Below, piece after piece: positions 1 through 9,594 of a stretch of 64,000 nucleotides of DNA. The DNA lies in NCBI RefSeq assembly GCF_042432905.1, contig NZ_JBHLWI010000048.1, forward strand, positions 24,448 to 88,447, read 5' to 3'. A program made the translations under genes and the position numbers. This DNA is from Fontibacter flavus. GTDB lineage: Bacteria > Bacteroidota > Bacteroidia > Cytophagales > Cyclobacteriaceae. The notes below the pieces were generated by a model that saw only the letters and a program-made list of their open reading frames with translations, did not search any database and was not told where the DNA came from. Positions within the stretch are counted from its first letter, which is position 1, and each line of letters begins with the position of its first letter.

Positions 1-1
1 T

Positions 2-1459
2 GGACCGGTCAGTGGAACATATCAGATCATCAGGCAAGAAGATGGTTTGCTTTTTGAAGGTCAGTTTACCAATCAGGATTCCGTTCTGCTTGAGGTTCCT
101 GCTGGGACTTATGCAGTGGAGGTAAGGGATGCAAATGATTGTGCGTTTCCTCAGCCTGATCTATATGAAGTGGAGGAACGTAATTTGGTAGACTTTAGTG
201 TGCCTGCAGATGTTGAGGCCTGTGGCTCTTTTGTTTTTAGTCCACAATCCGAATCAGTCTTGAATTTCACCTTGAGGGATTCGAATGGTACTATTATCAA
301 TGCAGAAGCGAATGGGGAATTTATCATTACGGCTAGCGGAAACTATGTGTTGAGAGGGGAGGACCCCGATGAGATTGACTGTCCAAGGGAAAGGAGCATA
401 ATTGTTGCACTTAGCGATCCTCCAGTGTATGATTTAGCGGGTCCAAGAGTTGATTGTGATTTAGGAGTTTATTATGAGGTTGTTTTGGGTCCAGGAGTAG
501 ATCCTAATGATGTGTTTATTTTTTGGCTGAATTCGAATAGGGAAGTAGTCAGCAGGAATCCCTTATTCTTTCCTACTCAGATAGGTGATTATTTTCTTGA
601 AGTACAGCCCAATTCTGGAGCACTATGTTCTGTAGACCCTATTGCCTTTACTGTAGATGATTTGGCAGCACAGATTGAAGTGGAATTGACTTCTATACCT
701 TGGTGTTATGATCAGGAACTTACGCTGATTTTTTTAAATGCAGATCTGACTAATGTTGCCTTGATTGAGTGGTTTAAGGTAGAAAATGGAGTGACAGGAC
801 CGATTCCAACTGATTCAGATCCTAATCCGTTGGCTTTAACTAAAGGAGTTGAGGAACCAGGTATTTACCGGGTAGTTCTAACCAGTGTGGACGGTTGCAT
901 TGTAGGAGAAGCTGAAATTGAAATAATCCAGTCATTCATTGAACCACCGGTACTTGAACCCAGTTATATTATTTGTGCGCCTGAAAATGAAGTGCCCACA
1001 ATTGATCCGGGTGAATACGGTTTTTATTCATGGATCTTAGATGGAGAGGTGGTTTCAGAAGAAAGGATATTTGTCCCAACCTTGGCAGGAACCTATCAGT
1101 TGGTGGTGTCAGATGTTGCAGGTTGCTCCTTTGAGGTAGAATTTACCGTTGAAGAGGATTGTGAGATTAGGGTAATTTTCCCTAATGCCATGATTATTAA
1201 TGAATCAAATAAAAACTTTGTGGTATATACCAGTGATTTTGTGGATCAATTGGAAGTCTTCATTTACAACAGATGGGGCGAACTTATTTACTACTGTGAA
1301 AATTCAGGTAGTAATTCAGAAACTGCTCAATGTGCTTGGGATGGCACTGTGAATGGTAAATTTGTACCTATAGGTACTTATGCTGTAGTCGTAAGGTACG
1401 GCAGCACTAGACAAAATATATTTAGAACACTTAAAAAATCTATTACAGTACTCGAATAA
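2..1459 (+). CDS. Large secreted surface protein with T9SS type B C-terminal domain (5' partial)
   Basis: The reading frame is open from base 2, so the gene starts before the window and only its last 485 or so codons are seen. The last ~90 residues form a gliding-motility-associated C-terminal domain: an FPNAM start, VFIYNRWGELIYY, a WDGT motif and PIGTYAVVVRY. This domain is the type B signal for export by the type IX secretion system to the cell surface. The rest is beta-rich with paired cysteines and resembles extracellular Ig-like repeats. It carries one copy of a ~250-residue unit found twice in the protein at 2334-5852, so the two are paralogues. Its stop lies 2 nt before yaaA. No catalytic motif is visible; adhesion or matrix function is only an inference. 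Confidence 0.85.
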   Translation, partial: GPVSGTYQIIRQEDGLLFEGQFTNQDSVLLEVPAGTYAVEVRDANDCAFPQPDLYEVEERNLVDFSVPADVEACGSFVFSPQSESVLNFTLRDSNGTIINAEANGEFIITASGNYVLRGEDPDEIDCPRERSIIVALSDPPVYDLAGPRVDCDLGVYYEVVLGPGVDPNDVFIFWLNSNREVVSRNPLFFPTQIGDYFLEVQPNSGALCSVDPIAFTVDDLAAQIEVELTSIPWCYDQELTLIFLNADLTNVALIEWFKVENGVTGPIPTDSDPNPLALTKGVEEPGIYRVVLTSVDGCIVGEAEIEIIQSFIEPPVLEPSYIICAPENEVPTIDPGEYGFYSWILDGEVVSEERIFVPTLAGTYQLVVSDVAGCSFEVEFTVEEDCEIRVIFPNAMIINESNKNFVVYTSDFVDQLEVFIYNRWGELIYYCENSGSNSETAQCAWDGTVNGKFVPIGTYAVVVRYGSTRQNIFRTLKKSITVLE

Positions 1460-1461
1460 TT

Positions 1462-2211
1462 ATGCTTACTTTAATTTCCCCTGCGAAAACATTAGACTTA
1501 AGTACAACCGATCTACATTTATCCAGTCAACCTGATTTCCAGAAAGAGACTTTGGAATTGGTTTCCATCATGAAAAAGAAATCAAGTGAAGAGCTTGTTC
1601 GTTTGATGGCTATCAGTGATAAACTTGCTGAATTGAATGAGGAGAGATATCGTAATTTTAAAAAGACTTTTGAGCCAAACCATGCAAAGCAAGCCTTATT
1701 GGCTTTTAAAGGAGATGTTTACACAAAAATTGATGTAGAGAATTATTCAAAGGAAGATTTTCAATTCGCTCAAGAGCATTTGAGGATCTTATCCGGGCTA
1801 TATGGTTTGTTGAAGCCCATGGATTTGATTCAGCCTTACCGTTTGGAGATGGGGATAAAGCTAGAAAACAAAAAAGGTAAGAATCTTTATGAGTTTTGGG
1901 GTCAAAGAATTGCCAAAGCTATCAATGAGGTAGCAAAGGGAGAACCTATTATTAACCTGGCTTCGCAGGAATATTTCAAAGCTGTGGATACCAAAATATT
2001 AAAATCTAAATTGATTTCTCCTGTTTTTAAGGAATACAGGAATGGAAAATATCAGATAATCGGCCTTTTTGCGAAGCAAGCCAGAGGTATGATGACAGAT
2101 TTTATCATCAAAAACAGGATTAATGATCCAGAGCAGCTAAAAACTTTCAATGAAGGTAAATATGAATTCAAGGAAGAGTTTGATAATGGTGAATGGTTAT
2201 TTGTGAGGTGA
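1462..2211 (+). CDS. yaaA: Peroxide stress protein YaaA (DUF328/UPF0246)
   Basis: The 249-residue product is full length for the YaaA family. It has the N-terminal signature LISPAKTLD, the central segment LRILSGLYGLLKPMDLIQPYRLEMG, split here as RILSGLYGLLKP and QPYRLEMG, and the C-terminal KQARGMM. Family knowledge: cytoplasmic, DNA-binding, and lowers free iron and oxidative damage during hydrogen peroxide stress in E. coli. It begins 2 nt after the stop of the upstream surface-protein gene, so it is probably co-transcribed with it. The functional link between them is unclear; yaaA may simply have been caught between two duplicated surface-protein genes. Confidence 0.93.
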   Translation: MLTLISPAKTLDLSTTDLHLSSQPDFQKETLELVSIMKKKSSEELVRLMAISDKLAELNEERYRNFKKTFEPNHAKQALLAFKGDVYTKIDVENYSKEDFQFAQEHLRILSGLYGLLKPMDLIQPYRLEMGIKLENKKGKNLYEFWGQRIAKAINEVAKGEPIINLASQEYFKAVDTKILKSKLISPVFKEYRNGKYQIIGLFAKQARGMMTDFIIKNRINDPEQLKTFNEGKYEFKEEFDNGEWLFVR

Positions 2212-2287
2212 TTATTTCATATTGTTATAAATGTTTTTTAATTACAAAATAACGTTTTTTATGTTGTATGATATCATTATTAACTAT

Positions 2288-2310
2288 GGCGAATTTTGAT
2301 TAAATTCGCC
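2288..2310 (+). promoter_or_regulatory. Perfect 9-bp stem-loop in leader of the giant surface protein gene
   Basis: GGCGAATTT at 2288-2296 pairs perfectly with AAATTCGCC at 2302-2310 around a 5-nt loop. It ends 23 nt before the ATG at 2334. There is no U-run after it, so it is not a typical terminator for yaaA. It could be a 5' UTR hairpin affecting mRNA stability or translation, or a palindromic operator. The sequence alone does not decide between these. Confidence 0.4.
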
Positions 2311-2333
2311 GTGAGAGATATGAAGTTTCTCAT

Positions 2334-5300
2334 ATGTTTATGAAACAATTTTTACCATATAAGCTGATTTTGCCGATCTTATTATTTGGATTGGCTTTTT
2401 CGCTTGTAAGTATTGGAGCTATTTTTGAAGATAAAAAAAGCGATCATCAAACTTTGAGTGAAACTTTTTCCAATGAGGAATTTGGTATCTTTGGACCTGA
2501 TGAACTTTGTCTTTACTATGGTAGTATTATAGGTGATTTTTCGGGAGGAGGTCTGGATACGGATGTTTTTGCATGGAAAATCAGGAGAGAAGATGGTACT
2601 TTGGTGACGGAGAGGGAAGGAGGTTTTCCTGTTTTTAGCTATACTTTCTCAGAAGTAGGTGATTATTTCATTGAGCTTAGTATCAGGAGAGGTGCTGATC
2701 AGGTTTTTTCTGACAAGAGGCCACTTAAGATTAATTTGGGAGCGGATTTGGTGATTGAAGATTCTTATTTGATTTGTGAGAACGGGTCTGTTGAACTGAC
2801 TTTGATAAATCCTGCTTCCCCCGATATTTCAAATTACTTTATTGAGTGGAAAGATAGTGCTGGAAATATTATCAGCTCCGAGAATACCTTAGTGGTTGAC
2901 CAGCCAGGTGTTTATACAGTTGATTTTTATACCACAAATGACCAAAATCAGATCATTTGTCCGTATTCAGAAATCACAACAGTTTCATTTCCTCAAGAAT
3001 ACACGGTAAGTGCTTCAGCCTCCCAGGTTTGTTTGGGTTTTAATAATATTTCACTGAACACTAGTGTGCCGATTCCTGGTGATTGGTTTTATCAAAAGGA
3101 AGGTTCGCAGGACAGGGTACTTTTGAGAGATAGAAGCAATACATCTTTCAATGTGCTGGATCTTGACGGTCCCGGTGATTATGAGCTTGTTTTTGTTGCA
3201 GATAATTCGGGTAATAATTTCTGTAAGCTTGAAGATAGTGTTTCTTTAAGGGTTTTACCTCAAGCTGAAATAGAATTAGAGACCATTACAGATTCGGAAA
3301 ACTGTAGTCTAGGGAATGGAGAAGTTGTCATCAATCTGTTGTCTGAAGTAGATAGGCTTCAAATTATCAAAGCAGATGAAATAGTGGAAAATATCTTCTC
3401 CCTTTCCCCGGGTGATGGCCCACTTGTGTTTTCTGGTTTAAGTTCCGGTGTTTATTCTATCAGATTTACTTTGGGAAACTGTACAAGGTTTTTACCCTTT
3501 GTGATAGGTTTGGAAGAAGAACCTGCTGAAATGCAGTTTGAAATTGTGGAGATTATTGATGAAACCTGTACAGATACTGGTATTTTGGATGGGAAAATTA
3601 CTGTAAACCTTCTCAATGGACCTTTTACAGGAAGATATAGAATACTGAGCGTTAATGGAATCCCATTTACAGAAGAAGAACTTCCTGGATCAAGTGGAGT
3701 CCTCAATAATGTCGATGAGTTTGAATTGATTCTTAGGGCTGGGAGATATTATCTCGAATTGATTGATGAAAATAATTGTGTAGTTTCTACCCCTCAGGAG
3801 TTCAGAATTTTAAATAAGGACCAGGTATCTTTTACGGTTCCGGTAATATTGACTATCTGTGGAGAATACGAATTTTCACCCCAAACTGATCAAAATATTA
3901 GATTTGAGTTGATCTACCCTAATGGTGATGAAGTGACAAAATTCACAGGAGATCCGTTTATTCTTGATCAGGGTGGTGATTATATCATTCGTGGATTTGA
4001 AACAGACCCAGATAGGGGATTTTGTCCACGAGAAGCCACATTCAGGGTTAATGTCAACGAAGCTGTCAATTATGAACCGGTTCTGATCAGTGAGGACTGT
4101 TTTGGAAATAAAACATATGAAGCAGAAGTCTTCGGAAGAGATTTGAGTAACCTGATTATTACCTGGTATAATGAAGCCGATCAGGTTGTGGGGAATGGAA
4201 GATTTTTATTTCCGACCACTTTTGGGGAGTTTAAATTGGATGTACAGGTTAGAAATACAGAACCCTGCCCAAACCCTCCCAAGACCTTTATGGTCAATCA
4301 ACCAGTGTTTGAAATTGAAGTTGAAATTACTGAAGCTCAATTTTGCTATCAATCCAGATATTCAATATTAAATGTTGAAACTGATTTTGATGGAGCAGAT
4401 TTCTTTGAATGGATTTTTATAGATAGAAATGGCAATTCGTTTGATTTAACGCAATTTGATGGAGACACAGAAATCCGAATTGAGGAATATGGGTTTTATG
4501 AAGTGGTGGTGTACAATGCTATCGGGTGTGAGATTGGAAGGGAACTAAAAGAAGTTGTAGAGCTTATTGATGTGGCTGATTTTGACATTCCTGAAGAATT
4601 GGTAGTTTGTGAAAATTATAATTTGAATCTGGATACTTCTCTGGAAATTGAATTTATCGTGACCTTCCCTTCTGGGGAGCAAATGACAGTCCAACGAGGC
4701 ATCCTACTTTATGTAGACCAAGAGGGAGAATATGTTATTGAATCAAAAGCACTCGATGGAAATGATCCCTTATGCAGACTGATCAAAAGATTGAATGTGA
4801 CAATTGTTCAGCCTGTTACTTTCGAGCCCGAATTACTTAGTGAAGATTGCGACGGGAATATAGTTTACACAGCCAACGTTTTTGGGGAGGATCCCGAATT
4901 GTTGGATTTTTATTGGTATGCTCCTGATGGTAATCTGATCAGTCAAGATCAGTTATTGCAGCCTTCAGTTTTCGGAGAGTTTCAGTTGGATGTCAGAAGA
5001 AAAGGAAGCGTGGAATGTCCAGGTTCAATCAAAAGTATTTTGATCGAGGAACCTGTGATTTCATTAGATGTGACACTAGATGCCGAACCAACGACAATCT
5101 GCCCTGATCTTGGATTTACCTATATTTTCCTTACTTCAGATTTAGAAAGAGTAGAAGGAACCATTAGGTGGTTTTATACAGATGCTCAGGGAAATCGGTT
5201 TGAAAGAGATGAATTTGAAAATAAACCTGATATTGTAATTCAAGAGATTGGGCTTTTTGAAGTTGAGGTTTATAATCAAATAGGGTGCCTTTTGGGGTCA

Positions 5301-5852
5301 GCGCAGGTTGACATCCAAGTGAGTGTAGATGAATCAAGACCAATTACTGAAGAAGAATATATATTCTGTCTTTCTTTTGGAGAAGCACCTGAAATCAACC
5401 CCGGGGAGTTCAGTCTGTATGAGTGGTATCTTAACGATAGGCTTATCCATGAAGGAAGTACATTTAGTCCTACCGATGCAGGTGATTATGCCTTAACTGT
5501 TACAAGTTTTGAGGGGTGTAGGTATAGCACCGAATTTACAGTTAGGGAGGTTTGTGAACTTCAATTGGCTTATCCGACAGCCATTGAACCAGGTAATTCC
5601 CAGAAGAATTTCCGTATTTACCCCAACTATTTGGTGGACGAATTGAGTGTTTGGATTTATAACAAATGGGGGCAACTTTTATTTTATTGTGCCGATTCAG
5701 AATTGTTTGACAAAAAACAATCTTGTGAATGGGATGGGACATTTGGGGGGCAAAATCTTCCAGTGGGCACTTACGCTGTTAAAATCCAATACAAAAACAG
5801 AAATGAAGAAGGGTATAAATCTGTTTTTTCGAGTATTACAGTTTTAGACTAA
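2334..5852 (+). CDS. Giant repeat-containing secreted surface protein, T9SS type B
   Basis: The 1172-residue product has an N-terminal hydrophobic signal segment (residues ~8-30) and a gliding-motility-associated C-terminal domain over the last ~90 residues (VWIYNKWGQLLFY, WDGT, PVGTYAVKIQY). It should therefore be exported by the T9SS and cleaved or attached at the surface. The middle holds PKD/Ig-like beta domains, including two clear copies of a ~250-residue unit: LISEDC/FGEFKLDV near residue 583 and LLSEDC/FGEFQLDV near residue 834. A third copy lies in the partial gene at 2-1459. ATG codons occur at 2334 and 2340 and either could be used. Type B cargo often has a PorP/SprF-like partner encoded beside it; none is present here. 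Function is probably adhesion or extracellular matrix (inference). Confidence 0.88.
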   Translation: MFMKQFLPYKLILPILLFGLAFSLVSIGAIFEDKKSDHQTLSETFSNEEFGIFGPDELCLYYGSIIGDFSGGGLDTDVFAWKIRREDGTLVTEREGGFPVFSYTFSEVGDYFIELSIRRGADQVFSDKRPLKINLGADLVIEDSYLICENGSVELTLINPASPDISNYFIEWKDSAGNIISSENTLVVDQPGVYTVDFYTTNDQNQIICPYSEITTVSFPQEYTVSASASQVCLGFNNISLNTSVPIPGDWFYQKEGSQDRVLLRDRSNTSFNVLDLDGPGDYELVFVADNSGNNFCKLEDSVSLRVLPQAEIELETITDSENCSLGNGEVVINLLSEVDRLQIIKADEIVENIFSLSPGDGPLVFSGLSSGVYSIRFTLGNCTRFLPFVIGLEEEPAEMQFEIVEIIDETCTDTGILDGKITVNLLNGPFTGRYRILSVNGIPFTEEELPGSSGVLNNVDEFELILRAGRYYLELIDENNCVVSTPQEFRILNKDQVSFTVPVILTICGEYEFSPQTDQNIRFELIYPNGDEVTKFTGDPFILDQGGDYIIRGFETDPDRGFCPREATFRVNVNEAVNYEPVLISEDCFGNKTYEAEVFGRDLSNLIITWYNEADQVVGNGRFLFPTTFGEFKLDVQVRNTEPCPNPPKTFMVNQPVFEIEVEITEAQFCYQSRYSILNVETDFDGADFFEWIFIDRNGNSFDLTQFDGDTEIRIEEYGFYEVVVYNAIGCEIGRELKEVVELIDVADFDIPEELVVCENYNLNLDTSLEIEFIVTFPSGEQMTVQRGILLYVDQEGEYVIESKALDGNDPLCRLIKRLNVTIVQPVTFEPELLSEDCDGNIVYTANVFGEDPELLDFYWYAPDGNLISQDQLLQPSVFGEFQLDVRRKGSVECPGSIKSILIEEPVISLDVTLDAEPTTICPDLGFTYIFLTSDLERVEGTIRWFYTDAQGNRFERDEFENKPDIVIQEIGLFEVEVYNQIGCLLGSAQVDIQVSVDESRPITEEEYIFCLSFGEAPEINPGEFSLYEWYLNDRLIHEGSTFSPTDAGDYALTVTSFEGCRYSTEFTVREVCELQLAYPTAIEPGNSQKNFRIYPNYLVDELSVWIYNKWGQLLFYCADSELFDKKQSCEWDGTFGGQNLPVGTYAVKIQYKNRNEEGYKSVFSSITVLD
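3826..4563 (+). repeat. Intragenic repeat unit, copy A (~250 codons)
   Basis: This unit runs from VSFTVPV...CGEYEFSPQ through LISEDC...FGEFKLDV to a C-rich segment with FFEWIF. It corresponds by pattern to copy B at about 4570-5320 and to a third copy at about 187-920 in the neighbouring gene. Similarity was judged by eye at protein level. The DNA copies have clearly diverged, so the duplication is not recent. Confidence 0.65.
4570..5320 (+). repeat. Intragenic repeat unit, copy B (~250 codons)
   Basis: This is the second copy of the unit described for 3826-4563: ADFDIPEELVVCENYNL, then LLSEDCDGNIVYTANVFG, FGEFQLDVR, and a terminal segment with IRWFYTDAQGNRFERDEF. Unit boundaries are approximate and were set by matching cysteine and DC/FGEF landmarks. 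Confidence 0.65.
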
Positions 5853-6106
5853 ACTTCACAAATCTTATCTGATTTCTGATTTTTTAGGCATTTGGGAATG
5901 GATTTTTTGATCCAAATTACAATAAAATGATAATCATAAGATTAAGTTTTTCTCATTTATCTAAAACATTCTGCTGAAATACAAGGAATTACGATCATTT
6001 TGATCAACGGCAAAAAAGTAATTCAATATTTTTTTTATATTTTCCGAATGATTTAATTAATCATCCTTAATATTAAGTCAATTCCAACCTTTTAAACCCA
6101 ATTAAT

Positions 6107-7312
6107 ATGAATGAAAACATTAATAAAACAGCACTCTTTAATGCCAGCTGTTTTGCTTTGATTACAACCGCTTTCACCTTTGCCATCAGAGCAGGGATTT
6201 TACCCGAGTTAGGTGATCAGTTTGGGCTTTCGGCTGAGCAATTAGGATTTATCAATTCCATGTGGTTTTTGGGATTTCCTATTTCAATGATATTGGGTGG
6301 CTTGTTCTATCATAAGATAGGACCTAAACTTATCATGCAAATTGCCTTTGTAGCCCATACTCTTGGAATAGTGTTGACCATCTATGCAGGTGGCTATACA
6401 GGGCTGTTGATTTCAACACTTTTTATTGGTTTTGGTAATGGCTGTACAGAAGCAGCCTGTAACCCAATGATTGCAGACATGTATTCCGGAGACAAAATGA
6501 ACAAAATGCTGAACAGGTTCCACATGTGGTTTCCAGGAGGTATTGTATTGGGTAGTTTGATTTCCAAATTTATGACAGATTTCGGAATGGGATGGCAGAT
6601 GCAAATGTGGGTATTGATGATCCCTACTCTTATTTATGCTGTTTTGTTCTTTGGGAAAGCATTTCCAAAACCAACCGTGGAAGGAGTTACATCTATATCC
6701 AGTAATGTGAAGGCATTGTTTTCTCCAGTCTTCATATTCCTGTTTTTCTGTATGGCTTTGACAGCAATTTCTGAGTTTGGCCCTCAACAGTGGGTGAATG
6801 TAGTGATGAGTGAAAGCGGTGCCAGCGGCATGTTGATCTTGGCTTTGACTACTGGTATTATGGCTGTTGGAAGATTCTTTGCAGGTCCTGTGGTGAAGTC
6901 CTTAGGTCAAACCGGTGTCTTATTGGGGGGCGCGATTTTTGCGACCTTAGGAATATACATGTTCAGTACTGTAACAGGTCCAATGGCTTATTTAGCAGCA
7001 GTAATCTTTGCTGTTGGCGTTTGTTATTTCTGGCCTGTAATGGTTGGAGCTGTAGCACAAAGAGTGCCATTGAGCGGAGCTTTGGGAATGTCGATCATCG
7101 GTGGTGTAGGAATGTTTTCCACTGCTATTTTCCAGCCTATTATCGGTAAATGGATTGATGATGCAAGAATGGTTTATGATACGGACCTATTGGCGGGTCA
7201 AGCGACTCTTGCTAAAATGGTTGCGTTTCCTGGTATCTTGATCGTCCTGTTCATTATCTTCTTCTTCTGGCAGAAAAATTCAAAATCTCCAGAAGTAATT
7301 TCTGCACATTGA
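6107..7312 (+). CDS. MFS transporter, probable sugar permease
   Basis: The 401-residue protein is almost entirely hydrophobic, with about 12 predicted membrane segments, the size and layout of the major facilitator superfamily. The loop after the second helix (GGLFYHKIGPK) fits the MFS inter-helix motif, and the fourth-fifth helix region reads FGNGCTEAACNPMIADMY. It acts in the inner membrane. The gene converges on galK/galM/lacI across a shared terminator, so a sugar substrate is a reasonable inference, but no sugar-specific motif was identified. It is preceded by 254 bp of AT-rich DNA that probably contains its own promoter, although no clear TAnnTTTG box was found there. Confidence 0.82.
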   Translation: MNENINKTALFNASCFALITTAFTFAIRAGILPELGDQFGLSAEQLGFINSMWFLGFPISMILGGLFYHKIGPKLIMQIAFVAHTLGIVLTIYAGGYTGLLISTLFIGFGNGCTEAACNPMIADMYSGDKMNKMLNRFHMWFPGGIVLGSLISKFMTDFGMGWQMQMWVLMIPTLIYAVLFFGKAFPKPTVEGVTSISSNVKALFSPVFIFLFFCMALTAISEFGPQQWVNVVMSESGASGMLILALTTGIMAVGRFFAGPVVKSLGQTGVLLGGAIFATLGIYMFSTVTGPMAYLAAVIFAVGVCYFWPVMVGAVAQRVPLSGALGMSIIGGVGMFSTAIFQPIIGKWIDDARMVYDTDLLAGQATLAKMVAFPGILIVLFIIFFFWQKNSKSPEVISAH

Positions 7313-7313
7313 T

Positions 7314-7346
7314 AAAAAAAAGCAGCCTTTTCGGGCTGCTTTTTTC
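7314..7346. terminator. Bidirectional rho-independent terminator between MFS gene and galK
   Basis: The stem AGCAGCC (7321-7327) pairs with GGCTGCT (7334-7340) and is flanked by an A-run on the left and a T-run on the right. It can therefore end transcription from both convergent genes, the MFS transporter (plus) and galK (minus). Confidence 0.85.
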
Positions 7347-7367
7347 TTTCCTTTTATGCAAGTTGTT

Positions 7368-8513
7368 TTATATCAAGCTAGTTCCGTTTTCTAACGTAAC
7401 CAGATAGAAATTTGGGCTGATTTTGAATTTTTTTGAAAATGCGGCTGATATTTCTTCCTGAAGAAGTTCTGTATGTCCCCTCTCTACTAGGTTGATCGTA
7501 CAGCCACCGAATCCCCCACCCATCATTCTACTTCCCAATACATAAGAAAGGGGTTTTGTAAAATCAACCAGAAAATCAAGTTCAGGACAGCTAACTTCAT
7601 AAAGTGTACTGAGTCCTTCGTGAGAGGCGTACATTTTTTCGCCGAACCCATTTATGTCGTGCAACTCCAAAAGTCTGGAGCTGTCCAAAACACGTTTGTT
7701 TTCCTGGATGACATAAAGACAACGGCGATAGACTTTTCCGTTAATTTGGGTTTTAATCTCCTCCAAGAGCGCGATGTCCATGTCTCTTAGAGATTGGATA
7801 CCAGGATTAGTTTTTTGTGCGGCACTGACACCGGATTGACATTCCTGCCTTCTTTGATTATAAGCAGAGTCAGCTAAAGAATGCTTGACCTGAGTATCAA
7901 TCAATAATATTTGATGATCAGGTAAGTTTAATGGGAAATAATCAAAATCAAGTGACCTGCAATCAAGTCGGATCACATGGTTCTTTTTTCCCATGACAGA
8001 TGCAAACTGATCCATGATGCCGCATTGCACACCGGCAAAAAGGTGTTCTGCTTTCTGGGCATAGTGGATCAATGATCTCTTGGGGATGCCAAACTCAAAT
8101 ACAGTGGCCAAGGCAAACCCCACAGCAGCTTCCAATGCTGCAGAAGAAGAAAGTCCTGCTCCTACGGGGATGTCACCACCGAATACCATATCAAAGCCTC
8201 TAACCTGGTAGCCGGCCTGCTGTAGTTGTGCAGTGACCCCCATGATATAAGTAGCCCAATGGCCTTTTTTAGGGCCAAAGGAATTAATGTCAAAAGCAAA
8301 CTCTTCTTTAAAATCCAGGGAATAAATCCTACCTTGATTGGTTTGGTTTTCAGCAATGCCGACTACCATTTTCTTATCTATAGCGGCAGGCATCACAAAG
8401 CCTTCATTGTAATCAGTATGTTCCCCAATCAGATTGATCCTTCCAGGTGAATAAACCAATAGAGGATCTTTATCAAAAAAAAACCTAAATACCCGTTTTA
8501 TTTCACTTACCAT
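7368..8513 (-). CDS. galK: Galactokinase
   Basis: Phosphorylates galactose to galactose 1-phosphate with ATP, the first committed step of the Leloir pathway, in the cytoplasm. The 381-residue protein has the three GHMP-kinase motifs: PGRINLIGEHTDY (residues 23-35, galactokinase signature with the conserved Arg25), the phosphate-binding GAGLSSSAALE in the middle, and GGGFGGC near the C-terminus. The GIMDQFAS segment holds the expected catalytic Asp. Length is normal for the family. The start ATG overlaps the galM stop by 1 nt (TAATG), so translation is coupled. No galT or galE is present in the window. Confidence 0.96.
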   Translation of the reverse strand: MVSEIKRVFRFFFDKDPLLVYSPGRINLIGEHTDYNEGFVMPAAIDKKMVVGIAENQTNQGRIYSLDFKEEFAFDINSFGPKKGHWATYIMGVTAQLQQAGYQVRGFDMVFGGDIPVGAGLSSSAALEAAVGFALATVFEFGIPKRSLIHYAQKAEHLFAGVQCGIMDQFASVMGKKNHVIRLDCRSLDFDYFPLNLPDHQILLIDTQVKHSLADSAYNQRRQECQSGVSAAQKTNPGIQSLRDMDIALLEEIKTQINGKVYRRCLYVIQENKRVLDSSRLLELHDINGFGEKMYASHEGLSTLYEVSCPELDFLVDFTKPLSYVLGSRMMGGGFGGCTINLVERGHTELLQEEISAAFSKKFKISPNFYLVTLENGTSLI

Positions 8514-9580
8514 TATTCTACAGAAAATTCAAATTGGGTCCTGGATTGAAAAACTTCTCCGGGAAGTAGAAGAATGGAAGGGAAATTGTCATGACTGCAA
8601 GAATCAGGGAAATGTTGCGTTTCCAAACAAATGGCGGCTCTTTTTCCATAAGCAACTCCTCCTTTTCCTTTGAAAGATTTATTGAGGTAGTTGCCTGTAT
8701 AGACCTGCAATCCCGGCTCGGTGGTGGATAAGGTTAATTTCCGGCCACTTTCAGGGTGATAAAGAATCGCGCAATCCTCCGGCTGATTCAGTACAAAGCA
8801 GTGATCTATACCTCCAGCCAATTGTAGTTGGGGGTTTTTCTGATGGATTTGTTCTTTGATGAAGGTGGTTTTTCTAAAGTCAAAAGGAGTCCCTGCAACA
8901 TGAGATAGTTCTCCGATAGGAAGACTTTTTTCATTCATTGGTAAGAAGTGGTCTGCATTGACCGTAAACTCATGGTCTTCAATGTTCTCTGAAAAATCTC
9001 CACTTAAATTGAAGTAGGTGTGGTTTGTAGGGTTGATAATTGTTTTTTGATCGGTGATAGCCTTGTAGCTAATTTCCATTCTTCCCTCGGTATCCAAAGT
9101 GTATGTGACCCAAACGTCAAGAGTACCTGGGTAGTTTTCTTCACCGTCTACACTTTGGTAAAAGAAGGTTACGCCAACTGAGTTTTCTGTCTCAAAGGGT
9201 TCAGCTTTCCAGATTTTTTTGTCCCAGCCTTCCATGCCTCCATGTAGGTGGATGTCTCCTTGGTTTTTAAGGAGATGGAAGGTTTTTCCATCAAGAGTAA
9301 ACTGGTTATCTGTAATTCTTCCAGCTATTCTTCCTACAGTTGACCCAATATAGCAATAGTTTTCAAGATATTCTTTTTGAACATAGCCATCAAAATCATC
9401 AAAACCCAGAACCACATCTTCCATTTTTCCATTTCTGTCAGGAATAAATAAATGCGTCCAAGTTGCCCCGTAATCCATGACTGAAAGCCGGATTTTATTT
9501 TCGAGGCTAAAGGTAAAAAGCGTAATATCTTCACCGTTAGGTGTAGTTCCAAAGTGTTTCGACTCTAGCGAGGGTGTCAT
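8513..9580 (-). CDS. galM: Aldose 1-epimerase (galactose mutarotase)
   Basis: Interconverts the alpha and beta anomers of galactose and other aldoses, feeding GalK with the alpha form. The 355-residue protein carries the family landmarks: HLHGGMEGWDK, the catalytic-His motif TNHTYFNLSG, LQVYTGNYLN, and the catalytic-Glu motif CLETQHFPDS near the C-terminus. No signal peptide is visible, so it is cytoplasmic. It lies 14 nt after the LacI-type regulator gene and overlaps galK by 1 nt, forming a lacI-galM-galK unit. Confidence 0.95.
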   Translation of the reverse strand: MTPSLESKHFGTTPNGEDITLFTFSLENKIRLSVMDYGATWTHLFIPDRNGKMEDVVLGFDDFDGYVQKEYLENYCYIGSTVGRIAGRITDNQFTLDGKTFHLLKNQGDIHLHGGMEGWDKKIWKAEPFETENSVGVTFFYQSVDGEENYPGTLDVWVTYTLDTEGRMEISYKAITDQKTIINPTNHTYFNLSGDFSENIEDHEFTVNADHFLPMNEKSLPIGELSHVAGTPFDFRKTTFIKEQIHQKNPQLQLAGGIDHCFVLNQPEDCAILYHPESGRKLTLSTTEPGLQVYTGNYLNKSFKGKGGVAYGKRAAICLETQHFPDSCSHDNFPSILLLPGEVFQSRTQFEFSVE

Positions 9581-9594
9581 AATGCAGAAAGTTT

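Noticed and set aside
3452..3706. Minus-strand open frame inside the giant surface protein gene
   Set aside because: It is a shadow of the plus-strand gene with no ribosome-binding site or family resemblance.
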